A stretch of 64,000 nucleotides of DNA from Pelagerythrobacter rhizovicinus (lineage in GTDB: Bacteria > Pseudomonadota > Alphaproteobacteria > Sphingomonadales > Sphingomonadaceae): assembly GCF_004135625.1 (NCBI RefSeq), contig NZ_SDPV01000001.1:310001-374000 (forward strand), written 5' to 3'. Shown in pieces: positions 32,601-37,983 of this stretch. The position numbers and the translations under genes are program-made. The notes under the pieces were generated by a model. That model saw nothing but the letters and a program-made list of their open reading frames with translations, did not search any database and was not told where the DNA came from. Position 1 is the stretch's first letter; each line of letters starts with the position of its first letter.

Positions 32601-34783
32601 GCGGCATCGATCTGCCGGTCGTGTTCGACGTCAGCGGGTTCGCCGGCGATCTCCAGGACGTGCCGATCAGCATGCAGGTCCAGACGCAGGACCGGGGCGA
32701 ACTCAACGCAGGGACGGCCGTCGTGTCCGACACCGTCACCTGGCATCTCACCACCGAGTTCACCGGCGGCGACGGCGCGATCCCCGCGCAGATCGACCAG
32801 TGGGCGTACAACGGCGCGCACGCCAGCGAGGACACCGAGTTCTCGCTGTCGGACGTCATCGACGCGCAAGTGACGATTCGGGATGCGACGGTGGACAACA
32901 CCTTCACGGTCAGCCTGACCGACATTCCGCCCGGCACCGTGATCGACGGCATGACTTCGACGATCGTCAACGGAGTCGAGGTCTGGACCGCCTCGGTGAC
33001 GGTGCCGCCGGGCGGCGATGCCGACGCGGCATTGGCCGGTCTTCTCGACAGCATCGGGATCACCGCGCCTGAAAACAGCAATGCGAACAACGCCCCGGGC
33101 GCGTTCCACCTCGATGCGCGGCTGACTGTCTCGGTCGCGGGCGGCGACAACGAGAGCGCCGACATCGACGACATGACCGTGCCGGTGGATCCGATAACCG
33201 ACCCCGGCGAAATCACCATCTCACCCGAAGCGATCGACGAGGGCACCGCGTCCATTCCGGTGACCATCACCGTCTCGAACGATGCCGACGGCGCGTTCGG
33301 CACAATCATCGACGGCACGGTCTACGTGAAAGTGGACGCTGCCGGCAGCACGAACGGGCTGGAAAACGGCACGCTCACCCACAACGGCGCGCCGCTGACG
33401 ACCGAGGTGGTGGACGGCGAGACCTACTACGTCATCACCGGGGTTACCCCGGGCGCGCCGATCGACCTCGTCTATACGCCGGACAACAGCACCGCAGGCG
33501 AGGTTTCATTCAGCGCGCTGGTGCGGACGCAGGAGAGCGGCTCGGCGCTCGTGCAGACGGGCACCGCCACCAGCACCGGCCAGGTCATCATGATCAATAA
33601 CGGCGTGACGGTAGGCACCGGGCCCTCGTCGGGCGACGAATCGAGCCAGGTTCAGATCACCAACTTGGTGGTCTCGCTCGTCGATGACGATGGATCGGAG
33701 ACGATCAATTCCGTCCTGCTGTCGAACCTGCCGAACGGCTTCCTCGTCTATGTCGGCGATTCCGCTGCGACGGCGACTCTGGCGAGCAATGCCGGCGGCA
33801 CCAACACCTGGGTCATCTCCAACCCCGATGGTTCGCTTCCGCCCTATGTGGCTATCGTGCCGCCCGAGAACTGGAGCGGAACGCTCGACAACCTCTCGAT
33901 CACGGTCGAGAGCGGAGAGACCGTCTTCGACGAGGGGCTCATCCAGAACTTCGATCTGGGCCCCGTTACGATCAACCCGGTGGCGCAGGGCGTCGATCTC
34001 ACGGCAACCAACACCTTCGGCCCCGAGAACCAGATCATCCCGCTCAATCTCAACGCCTCCATGGCCGACGCGGCCGATGCATCGGTTCCGGGCGCGGTCG
34101 ATGCCTCTCGCGAGACGACGACGCTGAAGCTGACGGGCCTGGGCGAGTTCGCCTCGTTCTACATCGGGGCGGATCAGAAGATCGACGGCGTGAGCTACGA
34201 TCCCGCGACCGACACCTACACCCTGACCGGCTTATCCCAGGCGGATCTCGATCAGCTCGGGTTCCTCCAGGCGCGTGACGCGCTGACGGATCAGAATGCC
34301 GTCGCTTCAGGCGTCCAGATCCGGGTGGAGGCGTTCACGGTCGACGGGGAAAGTACATCGGCATCCGACACCGTCGACCTGACGGTGAATTCCTATGCCC
34401 AGCTCGGGACGAACGGCGACGACTCGCTTCTGTGGACCGGCAGCACGATCAACGCGGGCGCCGGCACGGACACCGTCCGCCTCCGGGGCGGCGAGAGCCT
34501 CTCGGGTACCGAGCTCGACACGCAGCTGGCGAACGTCGAGGCGCTGGATCTGCACGGCAATGCCATCACCAGCCTCTCGGCGGCCGATGTCCTCGGGATC
34601 GCCGGCGGCAGCGATCCGATCCTCAAACTGCTGGGCGATGCGGACGATTCGGTGGTGCTGGGGGAAGGCTGGACATCTGCCGGATCGCAGCAAATCGATG
34701 GGATCGAGTATGCCATTTTTACCTCGACCGTCGGCTCGACACAGGTGGAACTGCAGGTCCAAAGCTCGATATCGGTCGACTGA
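20603..34783 (+). CDS. Giant LapA/BapA-like repeat adhesin secreted by type I system
   Basis: At about 4,726 residues this is the largest gene here. Residues 1-100 resemble a LapA-type retention module (GTVVAVTGTVWAVAADGS, then a DELLAGETLILAAGATI strand). About 170-670 holds four Ig/cadherin-like units. About 670-1860 is a tandem array of 218-residue units. About 2150-2835 has three T1SS-143-like repeats (DEANL...SADG.TLTATAG). More Ig-like domains follow. The last 120 residues (NGDDSLLWTGSTINAGAGTD onward) are a typical type I secretion C-terminal domain with no long RTX array. I noticed no cysteine. Many Asp-rich DxDxD sites suggest calcium binding. GTG 20603 is preferred over TTG 20591 from its alignment to the module start. 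Confidence 0.95.
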   Translation: MSKNGTVVAVTGTVWAVAADGSMRELSPGDELLAGETLILAAGATITISYGTGPDAEVMTFEGPEGEGFSVVAAGQDEAVVASPELVRIIDEELLREANQETDADRPDRVGDGHRFVELVRIDQNLEADGITPLNLARVEERIPPMTVDWGDPEQQRVEWPYGTGRDDDQAINRVPEPAPDVRVIAEDEIATGNVLDNDFDNENNTLTVTQFEIGGEIHAAGDTVTIPGVGTILIEADGSYTFTPVADWNGVVPTVTYTADDGRGGVATSTLDITVEPAVDVEADEIATHAGDPVTTDVLANDSFANDDAEVTGVTQGEHGTVVINPDGTVTYTPVDGYVGPDSYTYTVTSGGKTETTTVTVEVTNAVPVATPEVETTPEDSPLSGNVLANESDADGDPLTVTQYEVGGRTYAPGEIAVLAGIGSLVLNADGSYTFTPVADWNGTVPTITYTVTDGNDGGTVSSTLGITVTPVEDIASDTITTHAGDPVTTDVLGNDSFENGDAEVTAVTQGEHGTVVINPDGTVTYTPAEGYVGPDSYTYTVTSGGKTETTTVTVEVTNTAPDPAPERETTPEDTPVSGNLLENDSDADGDPLTVIGFEVDGRVYSAGETAAIPGTGTLTIGADGDYTFTPDANWNGTVPTVTYTVSDGNDGGIGTSTLDITVTPVNDAPTADILPPRADADADVIAGIDVSPAFSDVEGDTLTYAATGLPAGLTLDPVTGIISGTIDNSASQTGTAGNPAGIYTVVVTADDGNGGTVSQSFEWTVANPAPGATDDSGTTDEDTTLAVDAASGVLGNDSDPDGDALTVGAVNGNAANVGAVIAGSSGGAFTLNPDGSYSFDPNGEFDDLAVGETRTTSISYTVSDGEGGTDTATLEITVTGTNDGPVAVGTLPDQANEDADGVTTVDVTAAFADVDASDTLTYTATGLPAGLTLDPATGIISGTIDNSASQTGTAGNPAGTYTVVVTATDGSGASVTQSFEWTVANPAPDALNDADTTDEDTALTVDAAGGVLGNDSDPDGDALTVGAVNGDAVNVGAVIAGSSGGAFTLNPDGSYGFDPNGEFDDLAVGETRTTSITYTVSDGEGGTDTATLEITVTGTNDGPVAVGTLPDQANEDADGVTTVDVISAFADVDASDTLTYTATGLPAGLTLDPATGIISGTIDNSASQTGTPGNPAGTYTVVVTADDGHGGTVSQSFTWTVANPVPSATDDSGATDEDTALAVDAAGGVLGNDSDPDGDALTVGAVNGDAANVGAVIAGSSGGAFTLNPDGSYGFDPNGEFDDLAVGETRTTSITYTVSDGEGGTDTATLEITVTGTNDGPVAVGTLPDQANEDADGVTTVDVTAAFADVDASDTLTYTATGLPAGLTLDPVTGIISGTIDNSASQTGTPGNPAGTYTVVVTADDGNGGTVSQSFEWTVANPVPSATDDSGATDEDTALAVDAAGGVLGNDSDPDGDALTVGAVNGDAANVGAVIAGSSGGTFTLNPDGSYGFDPNGEFDDLAVGETRTTSITYTVSDGEGGTDTATLEITVTGTNDGPVAVGALPDQANEDAEGVATIDVTSAFADVDASDTLTYTATGLPAGLTLDPVTGIISGTIDNSASQTGTAGNPAGTYTVVVTATDGSGASVTQSFEWTVANPAPDAANDTDTTDEDTVLAVDAAGGVLGNDSDPDGDALTVDAVNGDTANVGAVIAGSSGGTFTLSPDGSYGFDPNGEFDDLAVGETRTTSISYTVSDGEGGSDTATLEITVTGTNDGPVAVGTLPNQANDDADGVTTVDVTAAFADVDASDTLSYTATGLPAGLTLDPLTGIISGTIDNSASQTGTAGNPAGTYTVVVTATDGSGASVTQSFDWTVTNPAPEAAPDHGTVVEDGADLVVSAADGVIGSGSAPAGADTDPDADSLAVTHVITGTADDLGDFAAGATPGVPITGAYGTLTLNADGSYTYVLDNDNPVVNGLNASSPPLADVFSYAISDGEGGTSFTTLTITINGNDDGAPSITPADTNGAEAGEATVYEAGLTSDGPAGQSAAATGTIAISAGNGLASVTIAGLTLTLAELEAITAGTPVEIDTPQGKLTLTGYTSSSEVGGVSTGGSLNYTYTLEDTVTNPDAASGSSIENIALAVEDVAGGTSSSTLGVTIIDDAPTIESVEAATVDEANLADGTDPNAGAQTQSGSLEIRTGADSGTVTTVFDGAQTAPAGLTSNGVAVVYTVSADGLTLTATAGPGGPVVFTVTLTDPGTPSLGYDFTLTGPLDHGGSDIDLSFGFTVTDADGDSDAGSFQVSVVDDGPVAVNDPGVTLDEGGAVVVANLLGNDRAGADGDTKVVSITYTNEAGDSVAAAVPASGVTVDTRYGSLTVHQDGTWSYTSDATENNPAGVSESFGYTIEDGDGSTSTAVQPITVTDTDPSAGPVGLTLDEQDIPGAGSAGSPTNSVTEDLAIVRGPDAISDVVFDGATVSGLEAQNLTSGGTALVYTVSADGHTLTATAGAGGAPVFTLVLNNPNDAAGTSQSVTLTLTGKLDHAAAGGENGLSIPVDYTVHDTDSSAPASLDLTIVDDVPTAAADAGVSTVEGGNTVAGTSLLANDVQSADGARVNQIQYTNEAGELTTATVAAGPAGSTFDTIHGSLTVHQDGTWSYTSDPAVSAGASVDHPQPGNDLSIDDVFNYNLIDGDGDVSGWASQTVTVDDTAPSIGTPDTTAVNEANLPSGSDPDAAGLTQTGSLDVTKGADGIDVTFDAVQSALIDLGLSSGGADLVYSVSADGHTLTATAGAGGPVVFTATITDPASASAGYTFDLSRPLDHTGGGEIELPIGFGVVDGDGDVDDANFIIITITDDQPATARSFTLDEDSSGITFNTSADATDQNTVASDPANGTATVNPDGTVTYVPDANFSGTDTFDYSTTADDGTTVVTTVTVTVNPVSDAPQVPVDAGAVLTNEDEPVALGLNAPVVTDATDQNGAGAGDNPELLGAITLSGLPAGAVLLDGAGHVLLISDGSDITIQLSDGSHISGLTSNLTLSSADYEALQVLPPPESHANFTVNVGVTSYEVGDDGTPIPGVPGAASSTDVTVNVQAVTDPVELSLVDGGDADTLASDHTFAEDTSFDLADLLSVNFPSTDGNAGADTDGSEVRWFEISGLPVGTMVNGVEVTAANPVVTVAAPGLSTSPTGLPPMTITPPQDFSGDVTITVTLNAQDRDADGVGAGPTTGVVEQASVTLDLHVTPVGGDVTASDVSMPEDTAAAFLSGIEVTDQGGNGTEIITEVQFEVPAGWTVADTGGGAGYTAGQSGTTYTITFDASLTEAEREAVLDGFTIAAPAHSSADQTIDVAVTTADTVSIEGSDVTQTTTTTLPIEVTVTPVAEAVGSDSDGDGTADATMTPGHAYTTVGAEDAWFTLGTEGGFNLEAGWSDQDADEQVFARLTPELIAGDGGSSSAIGSQFRYMDGEGDWVTVTYAGSPVDIPVEYLDTLEFKAPENLSGAFEIGVETLTVDTDPDTGARVETVSGSAALSNLVIEPVADEVTMALNARATGIEDTAIPLDVRPTSSDPSETFTVTISNIPPGAQLFYDGVLQTPVGGSVTLTDFDSSKALAIQPPPNSNEDFTLGVSAVSIDGTDMSAATSLNVNVSVRGVADEATVTPVDMTYSEATLDSGADQVMLSELVSASLTDTDGSEVLTMRVTGLPEGFSLSAGTMLVGGTGAERVWVLTQEQFATATVSTPANYSGTQAFTVTPVTTENDGDSRTGSPQTVEITVTPSAEAGVTTSAVLTEDVVTPLGLGIVHQNGDADETLTTVWISVDDADSANFTLYLGGTPLSAAGLTTETIDGQSYYVLTGAQIGELGAKGAANLDGSLGSFDFKYEITDDSYGSTPAGASGTAVQDGIFDLSATPVTDAVDVSITAIAGSAGVTTVSDDVSGDDASPDSATLNAGDMVTVTLNVAKVPDAGSATGTADTDGSEKVIRVVIEGVPDGVSVQGAEYSGGGTWLLIYDDAAALPINSAGGIDLPVVFDVSGFAGDLQDVPISMQVQTQDRGELNAGTAVVSDTVTWHLTTEFTGGDGAIPAQIDQWAYNGAHASEDTEFSLSDVIDAQVTIRDATVDNTFTVSLTDIPPGTVIDGMTSTIVNGVEVWTASVTVPPGGDADAALAGLLDSIGITAPENSNANNAPGAFHLDARLTVSVAGGDNESADIDDMTVPVDPITDPGEITISPEAIDEGTASIPVTITVSNDADGAFGTIIDGTVYVKVDAAGSTNGLENGTLTHNGAPLTTEVVDGETYYVITGVTPGAPIDLVYTPDNSTAGEVSFSALVRTQESGSALVQTGTATSTGQVIMINNGVTVGTGPSSGDESSQVQITNLVVSLVDDDGSETINSVLLSNLPNGFLVYVGDSAATATLASNAGGTNTWVISNPDGSLPPYVAIVPPENWSGTLDNLSITVESGETVFDEGLIQNFDLGPVTINPVAQGVDLTATNTFGPENQIIPLNLNASMADAADASVPGAVDASRETTTLKLTGLGEFASFYIGADQKIDGVSYDPATDTYTLTGLSQADLDQLGFLQARDALTDQNAVASGVQIRVEAFTVDGESTSASDTVDLTVNSYAQLGTNGDDSLLWTGSTINAGAGTDTVRLRGGESLSGTELDTQLANVEALDLHGNAITSLSAADVLGIAGGSDPILKLLGDADDSVVLGEGWTSAGSQQIDGIEYAIFTSTVGSTQVELQVQSSISVD
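22611..26190 (+). repeat. Tandem 654-bp coding repeats within the giant adhesin
   Basis: The same segment recurs at an exact 654-base period. The anchor encoding LTYxATGLPAGLTLDP begins at 22711, 23365, 24019, 24673, 25327 and 25981. Each 218-residue unit pairs an Ig-like/VCBS half (VLGNDSDPDGDALTVGAVNG) with a putative Ig half (ATGLPAGLTLDP, IISGTIDNSASQTGT). Conservation is near-identical at protein level and high at DNA level, implying recent duplication or gene conversion. Confidence 0.9.
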
Positions 34784-35354
34784 CCGACCACCCGGTGGTT
34801 CCAAGCCGCTCCCTGCCATCCCAGTTTCATCTGGTAAGCAGGAAGCGCTGCTGAATGCTCGCGGATTTATGCCCCGTCATGGGCGCGCTCGGGGCTGGGC
34901 AGTTCGGTGATCGGGCTCGACTGCGCCATGGCCCCGATAAAATTAACCTCTGCCGATAGGCGAAAAGCGGCCGCTGCCGAGAACGAGCACGCCACTGGGA
35001 AGGTCAAGCGGCAGATCGTCCGCGATTGCCTGATCGGCGCAAACGGGCGAAGGTCGACGGCTAGGTGCTGAAGTGGATGGCTTTCCCGGCATCTGGCTAC
35101 ACCTTGCGCGGCGGGGTGCCGAGCGCCGAGCGGAGCGCGTGTGTGGCCGCCCTGATCGCTGCGCTGGCGACAGCGCCTGCGCCGAGTGGCCGAGATGCGC
35201 TGCCGCAGGCGGCGTGAAGGCAAGTGCCGGTGGCGCCCCGCGCCACCGGCATTGCCCGCGCCAAGCAACGGAGGATGCCATGAACGACACCGATGACCGC
35301 GCCCGCACAAAACCGGGTGCGGGCGAGCCTCGAATATCAGAGGATGCATGAGAG
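34784..35354. other. Gene-poor scar with hairpin between adhesin operon and relaxase remnant
   Basis: No intact gene is evident. A strong hairpin with eleven-base arms (TGCCGGTGGCG at 35225-35235 and CGCCACCGGCA at 35241-35251) lacks a T-run. GGAGG at 35270-35275 precedes an ATG at 35281 that opens a frame of only 23 codons (MNDTDDRARTKPGAG...), which looks like a truncated gene start. Given the relaxase fragments just downstream, this is probably decayed conjugative-element DNA. Confidence 0.45.
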
Positions 35355-35856
35355 CACGTGCACGCGGCCGCCACGCGTGAAGACGCACGCAAGCAGCTGA
35401 TCCGCGCACTGGAATCGGGAACGGCAGGAGCAGCCGGCGAGCAGCCGCGTCATCCTCACGCACACCAACAACGGTGCGAACCAGGATGCGTATCGCCGGT
35501 GAGCTCGGGCAGGAGGCAACCCTGCAAGTGACCCGCGGCATACGAACGTTCGCGGCCGGCGACCGGATCATGTTCCTCCGCACGAGCGTAGTCTCGGGGT
35601 GAAGAACGGTTCGCTCGGCAAGGTGCGCAGCGTCGATGCCGGCCGCATGCGGGTCATGCTCGATGACGGGCGAAGCGTCGCGTTCGATCACAAGGATTAT
35701 CGCGATATCGATCACGGTTACGCAGCCACCATCCACAAGGCACAAGGCATGACCATCGACCGGGTGCATGTGCTGGCGACGCCCGGGCTCGCGCAGGCGC
35801 TGGGGCCCATGCTGGGACGGGAGCGGGGGCTGGGCTTTGAAACGCAGGAGAAGTAG
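35355..35856 (+). pseudogene. Frameshifted remnant of a TraA-type conjugative relaxase/helicase
   Basis: Pieces of the C-terminal helicase part of a Ti-type TraA relaxase can be read in successive frames: REDARKQLIRALESG, then SRVILTHTN, then RIAGELGQEATLQVTRGIRT followed by FAAGDRIMFLR. After another break comes LGVKNGSLGKVRSVDAG through YAATIHKAQGMTIDRVHVL. The last piece contains the helicase motif with HKAQGMT. Stops and shifts separate the pieces and the N-terminal relaxase domain is absent, so the gene is dead. It records a past plasmid or conjugative-element insertion inside the adhesion region. Confidence 0.8.
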
Positions 35857-35977
35857 GGGCTGCGAATCAGTAAAACCGCTCTACCTTCGGACAAAGCTGC
35901 ACCGCGTAAGATCTATACGGCTACCATCAGCGCGGACAGTTCTTAGCAGCACCTGTACCCAGATGCGGTAGTCTTCG

Positions 35978-36649
35978 CTATGAAGTGCCGGGACGTCCAC
36001 TGCCCAGAACAGCCGCCGCCGAGCCATCGAGAAACGGAAGAATGCCGTTCCGGACAAAGCGTGCAAGCTCCGCATCGTCGTCGACATTGACGCTGAAGCG
36101 ACCCTCGGAAAGGATCAGGGCGAAGCCGTATGTCAGCGCCACATATCCCACGGCGACCCCGTGCTGAGAGGCATTGCATACGGGCGCAGAGGGATCGGTT
36201 TGGATTCCATAAATGAAGCGGACGATCTCACTGAATGATCGATCAGACGTTTCCACATACTTGACGGCTGTCTGGTGAGCTTGACGTCGCAACATCAGGC
36301 GCATGAGCTGTCTGTTCTGCAAGCAGAACCGGATGAAATCGGTTGCGGACGCGACAAGCAGCTCCTGCTTGCTTCCCTCGTTGGACCAGATGGAGATCGC
36401 GCGGGCAATCGCCTGATCCAGTGACGACGAAGCGATCAGGAGGAAAAGCTCGTCTAAATTCTGGTAGTGGTTGTAGAAATTTGCTGGTGCGACACCGACT
36501 TCTCTTGTGAGTCTGCGAACAGTCACATCTTCCAAGTCTTCGGATGCGAGAATTCGCTCAGCGGCCTTGCGCAAATCGCCAGCGACGTTCCCCCTATGAT
36601 ATGCGCGGGAAGGAGGTATTGGCTGCTCGGAATCTGATGAGTCGGTCAT
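35978..36649 (-). CDS. TetR-family transcriptional regulator
   Basis: A 223-residue regulator. The N-terminal DNA-binding domain reads AYHRGNVAGDLRKAAERIL, then VTVRRLTREVGVAPANFYNH, a classical TetR helix-turn-helix, followed by a C-terminal ligand-binding region resembling TetR_C-type domains. The ATG at 36649 is chosen because the family begins shortly before the first helix; the frame stays open to 36886 without support. Its codons and surroundings are less GC-rich than the neighbouring housekeeping genes, which suggests acquisition. It is transcribed away from the second adhesin operon across a 570-base AT-rich region, so it may regulate that operon. Confidence 0.88.
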   Translation of the reverse strand: MTDSSDSEQPIPPSRAYHRGNVAGDLRKAAERILASEDLEDVTVRRLTREVGVAPANFYNHYQNLDELFLLIASSSLDQAIARAISIWSNEGSKQELLVASATDFIRFCLQNRQLMRLMLRRQAHQTAVKYVETSDRSFSEIVRFIYGIQTDPSAPVCNASQHGVAVGYVALTYGFALILSEGRFSVNVDDDAELARFVRNGILPFLDGSAAAVLGSGRPGTS

Positions 36650-37220
36650 TTCTATTGGTCCTGACGATCCTTGAGTCGCAATAGTATCCTGTATGGGAGA
36701 ATTGGTCAAAATAGTCCTGATACGCAAATAATAACCCTTGTTCTGCTGGAGGCATCTCACGCGGGGGCAAGTGTTACTGTCGCTCGTCACCGAAACAGAC
36801 GGGCGGGACCTTTCCTTGGCGGGCAGGGCGGGTTGGCCTCCTCCGCGTGCAATACGCACAGCGCTCATCTTGGGTGGCCCCGCCATAGTGCTTGAAGCCC
36901 TTTATAGTGGTTAAGCGCCGATTAGTAAAATTACGTCGGAACTAGGTTAGCTTAGGCAACTAACTCATAAACATTGTAAAATACCCCTGTTTCCGAAAAA
37001 AGGGGCTAGACATCGCGTCTAAACGCTGTTCATATCGCATTTGCTGAGTCAGCACAGGGGCAGTGCGTATCAGGCAAAACAGGGTCGGAATCTCATATTG
37101 CATCTCTAAATGATGCGGATTTCCGCAGATGATACTTCTGCGCCGTCGATCTATTCGGCGGCGAAGGATGTCGTTCGCCCTCCCGCCTTGCGCTGCCGAG
37201 TTTTGAGAGGAGACGCAGTG
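36650..37220. promoter_or_regulatory. AT-rich divergent control region between tetR and the autotransporter operon
   Basis: No gene is seen here apart from an unsupported extension of the TetR frame. The stretch 36900-37110 is the most AT-rich part of the window and contains ACTAACTCATAAACATTGTA and a short CCCCT...AGGGG inverted repeat (about 36989-37010). An imperfect repeat GTTAG...CTAAC lies around 36946-36964. These are candidate promoter and operator elements for the operon starting at 37221, but no single -35/-10 pair stands out. Confidence 0.4.
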
Positions 37221-37850
37221 ATGGGTTTTTCGGTAGAAGGATTGAAGCGGCGCGGCGGAGCGTCTCGTGTAGCCGGGCGGCGCGCCCAGCTATTCTCTAC
37301 GAGAGCGCCGATGCTGCGCGGAATTGCGATCGCTGCGGTGCTGCTGGGCGCCGCGCAGTCGGCGGCCCAGTCGCAGTCGGCCGCACCCGCGCCGGCGGCG
37401 CAGAACGTCGACGCCTTCCGCCAGCAGGCAGACCAGCTTGCGGTTCGGCGCTGCGCCAATCTGTTTTCGGCGATCGGCCAGACCGCCACCGCCGGATCCA
37501 CTTACGCCGTGCAGGTGCACGCGAGCCGTGACAACCCGGACGCCCATGCGGTGCAGGGCGTCGCCGGAATCAACTATGACACGCCTGAAATCCGCGGGCA
37601 GGCGGCCGGTGTCGTGCTGGCGGCGCCCGTCGGAAACGCCTGTGAAGGGCAAATGGTGCGCGTCGCGCCGTTCCAGGAGCCCTGCCCTCGGATAATCAGC
37701 CTTCTTCCTGCCGGCAGCACCGAAGCCGCAAGGCTCGCCGGTGTTCCGCTTTACAATCTCGGCGGCAATCAGGGGCAGGCCCTGTTGGTGACGAGTGGAA
37801 ATTCCTGCGTTGTTGTGACGGTCGCGCAAATGGCGGCGACTCAAGAGTAG
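37221..37850 (+). CDS. Secreted cysteine-containing protein of unknown function, first gene of autotransporter operon
   Basis: I do not recognise a family. The 209-residue product has a long basic N-terminal extension (about 30 residues, LKRRGGASRVAGRRAQ), then a hydrophobic signal segment APMLRGIAIAAVLLGAAQSA and an Ala/Pro/Gln linker. The mature part of about 150 residues has four cysteines (RRCANLF, GNACEGQ, EPCPRI, GNSCVVV), suggesting two disulfides in the periplasm or outside. The extended signal region parallels that of the next protein. ATG 37221 follows the good ribosome site GAGAGGAGA (37205-37213). The trimeric autotransporter starts 133 bases downstream, so an accessory role in adhesin biogenesis or anchoring is plausible. 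Confidence 0.7.
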   Translation: MGFSVEGLKRRGGASRVAGRRAQLFSTRAPMLRGIAIAAVLLGAAQSAAQSQSAAPAPAAQNVDAFRQQADQLAVRRCANLFSAIGQTATAGSTYAVQVHASRDNPDAHAVQGVAGINYDTPEIRGQAAGVVLAAPVGNACEGQMVRVAPFQEPCPRIISLLPAGSTEAARLAGVPLYNLGGNQGQALLVTSGNSCVVVTVAQMAATQE

Positions 37851-37983
37851 TCACGGGGCCGGCGAAGGCACGCCGGTCTCGATAATTCGGTTCTGATGGT
37901 TGAGTGGCGCGCGCCGGGCGCGGGCCAGTGGTTTCGTGCGTCCTGCTCCCGTTCCGGTGCGGGCATCTACAGGGGAATATGTC

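Noticed and set aside
34867-35769. A 300-residue minus-strand open frame
   Set aside because: It runs antisense through the relaxase remnant, has Arg/Pro-rich composition and no family features.
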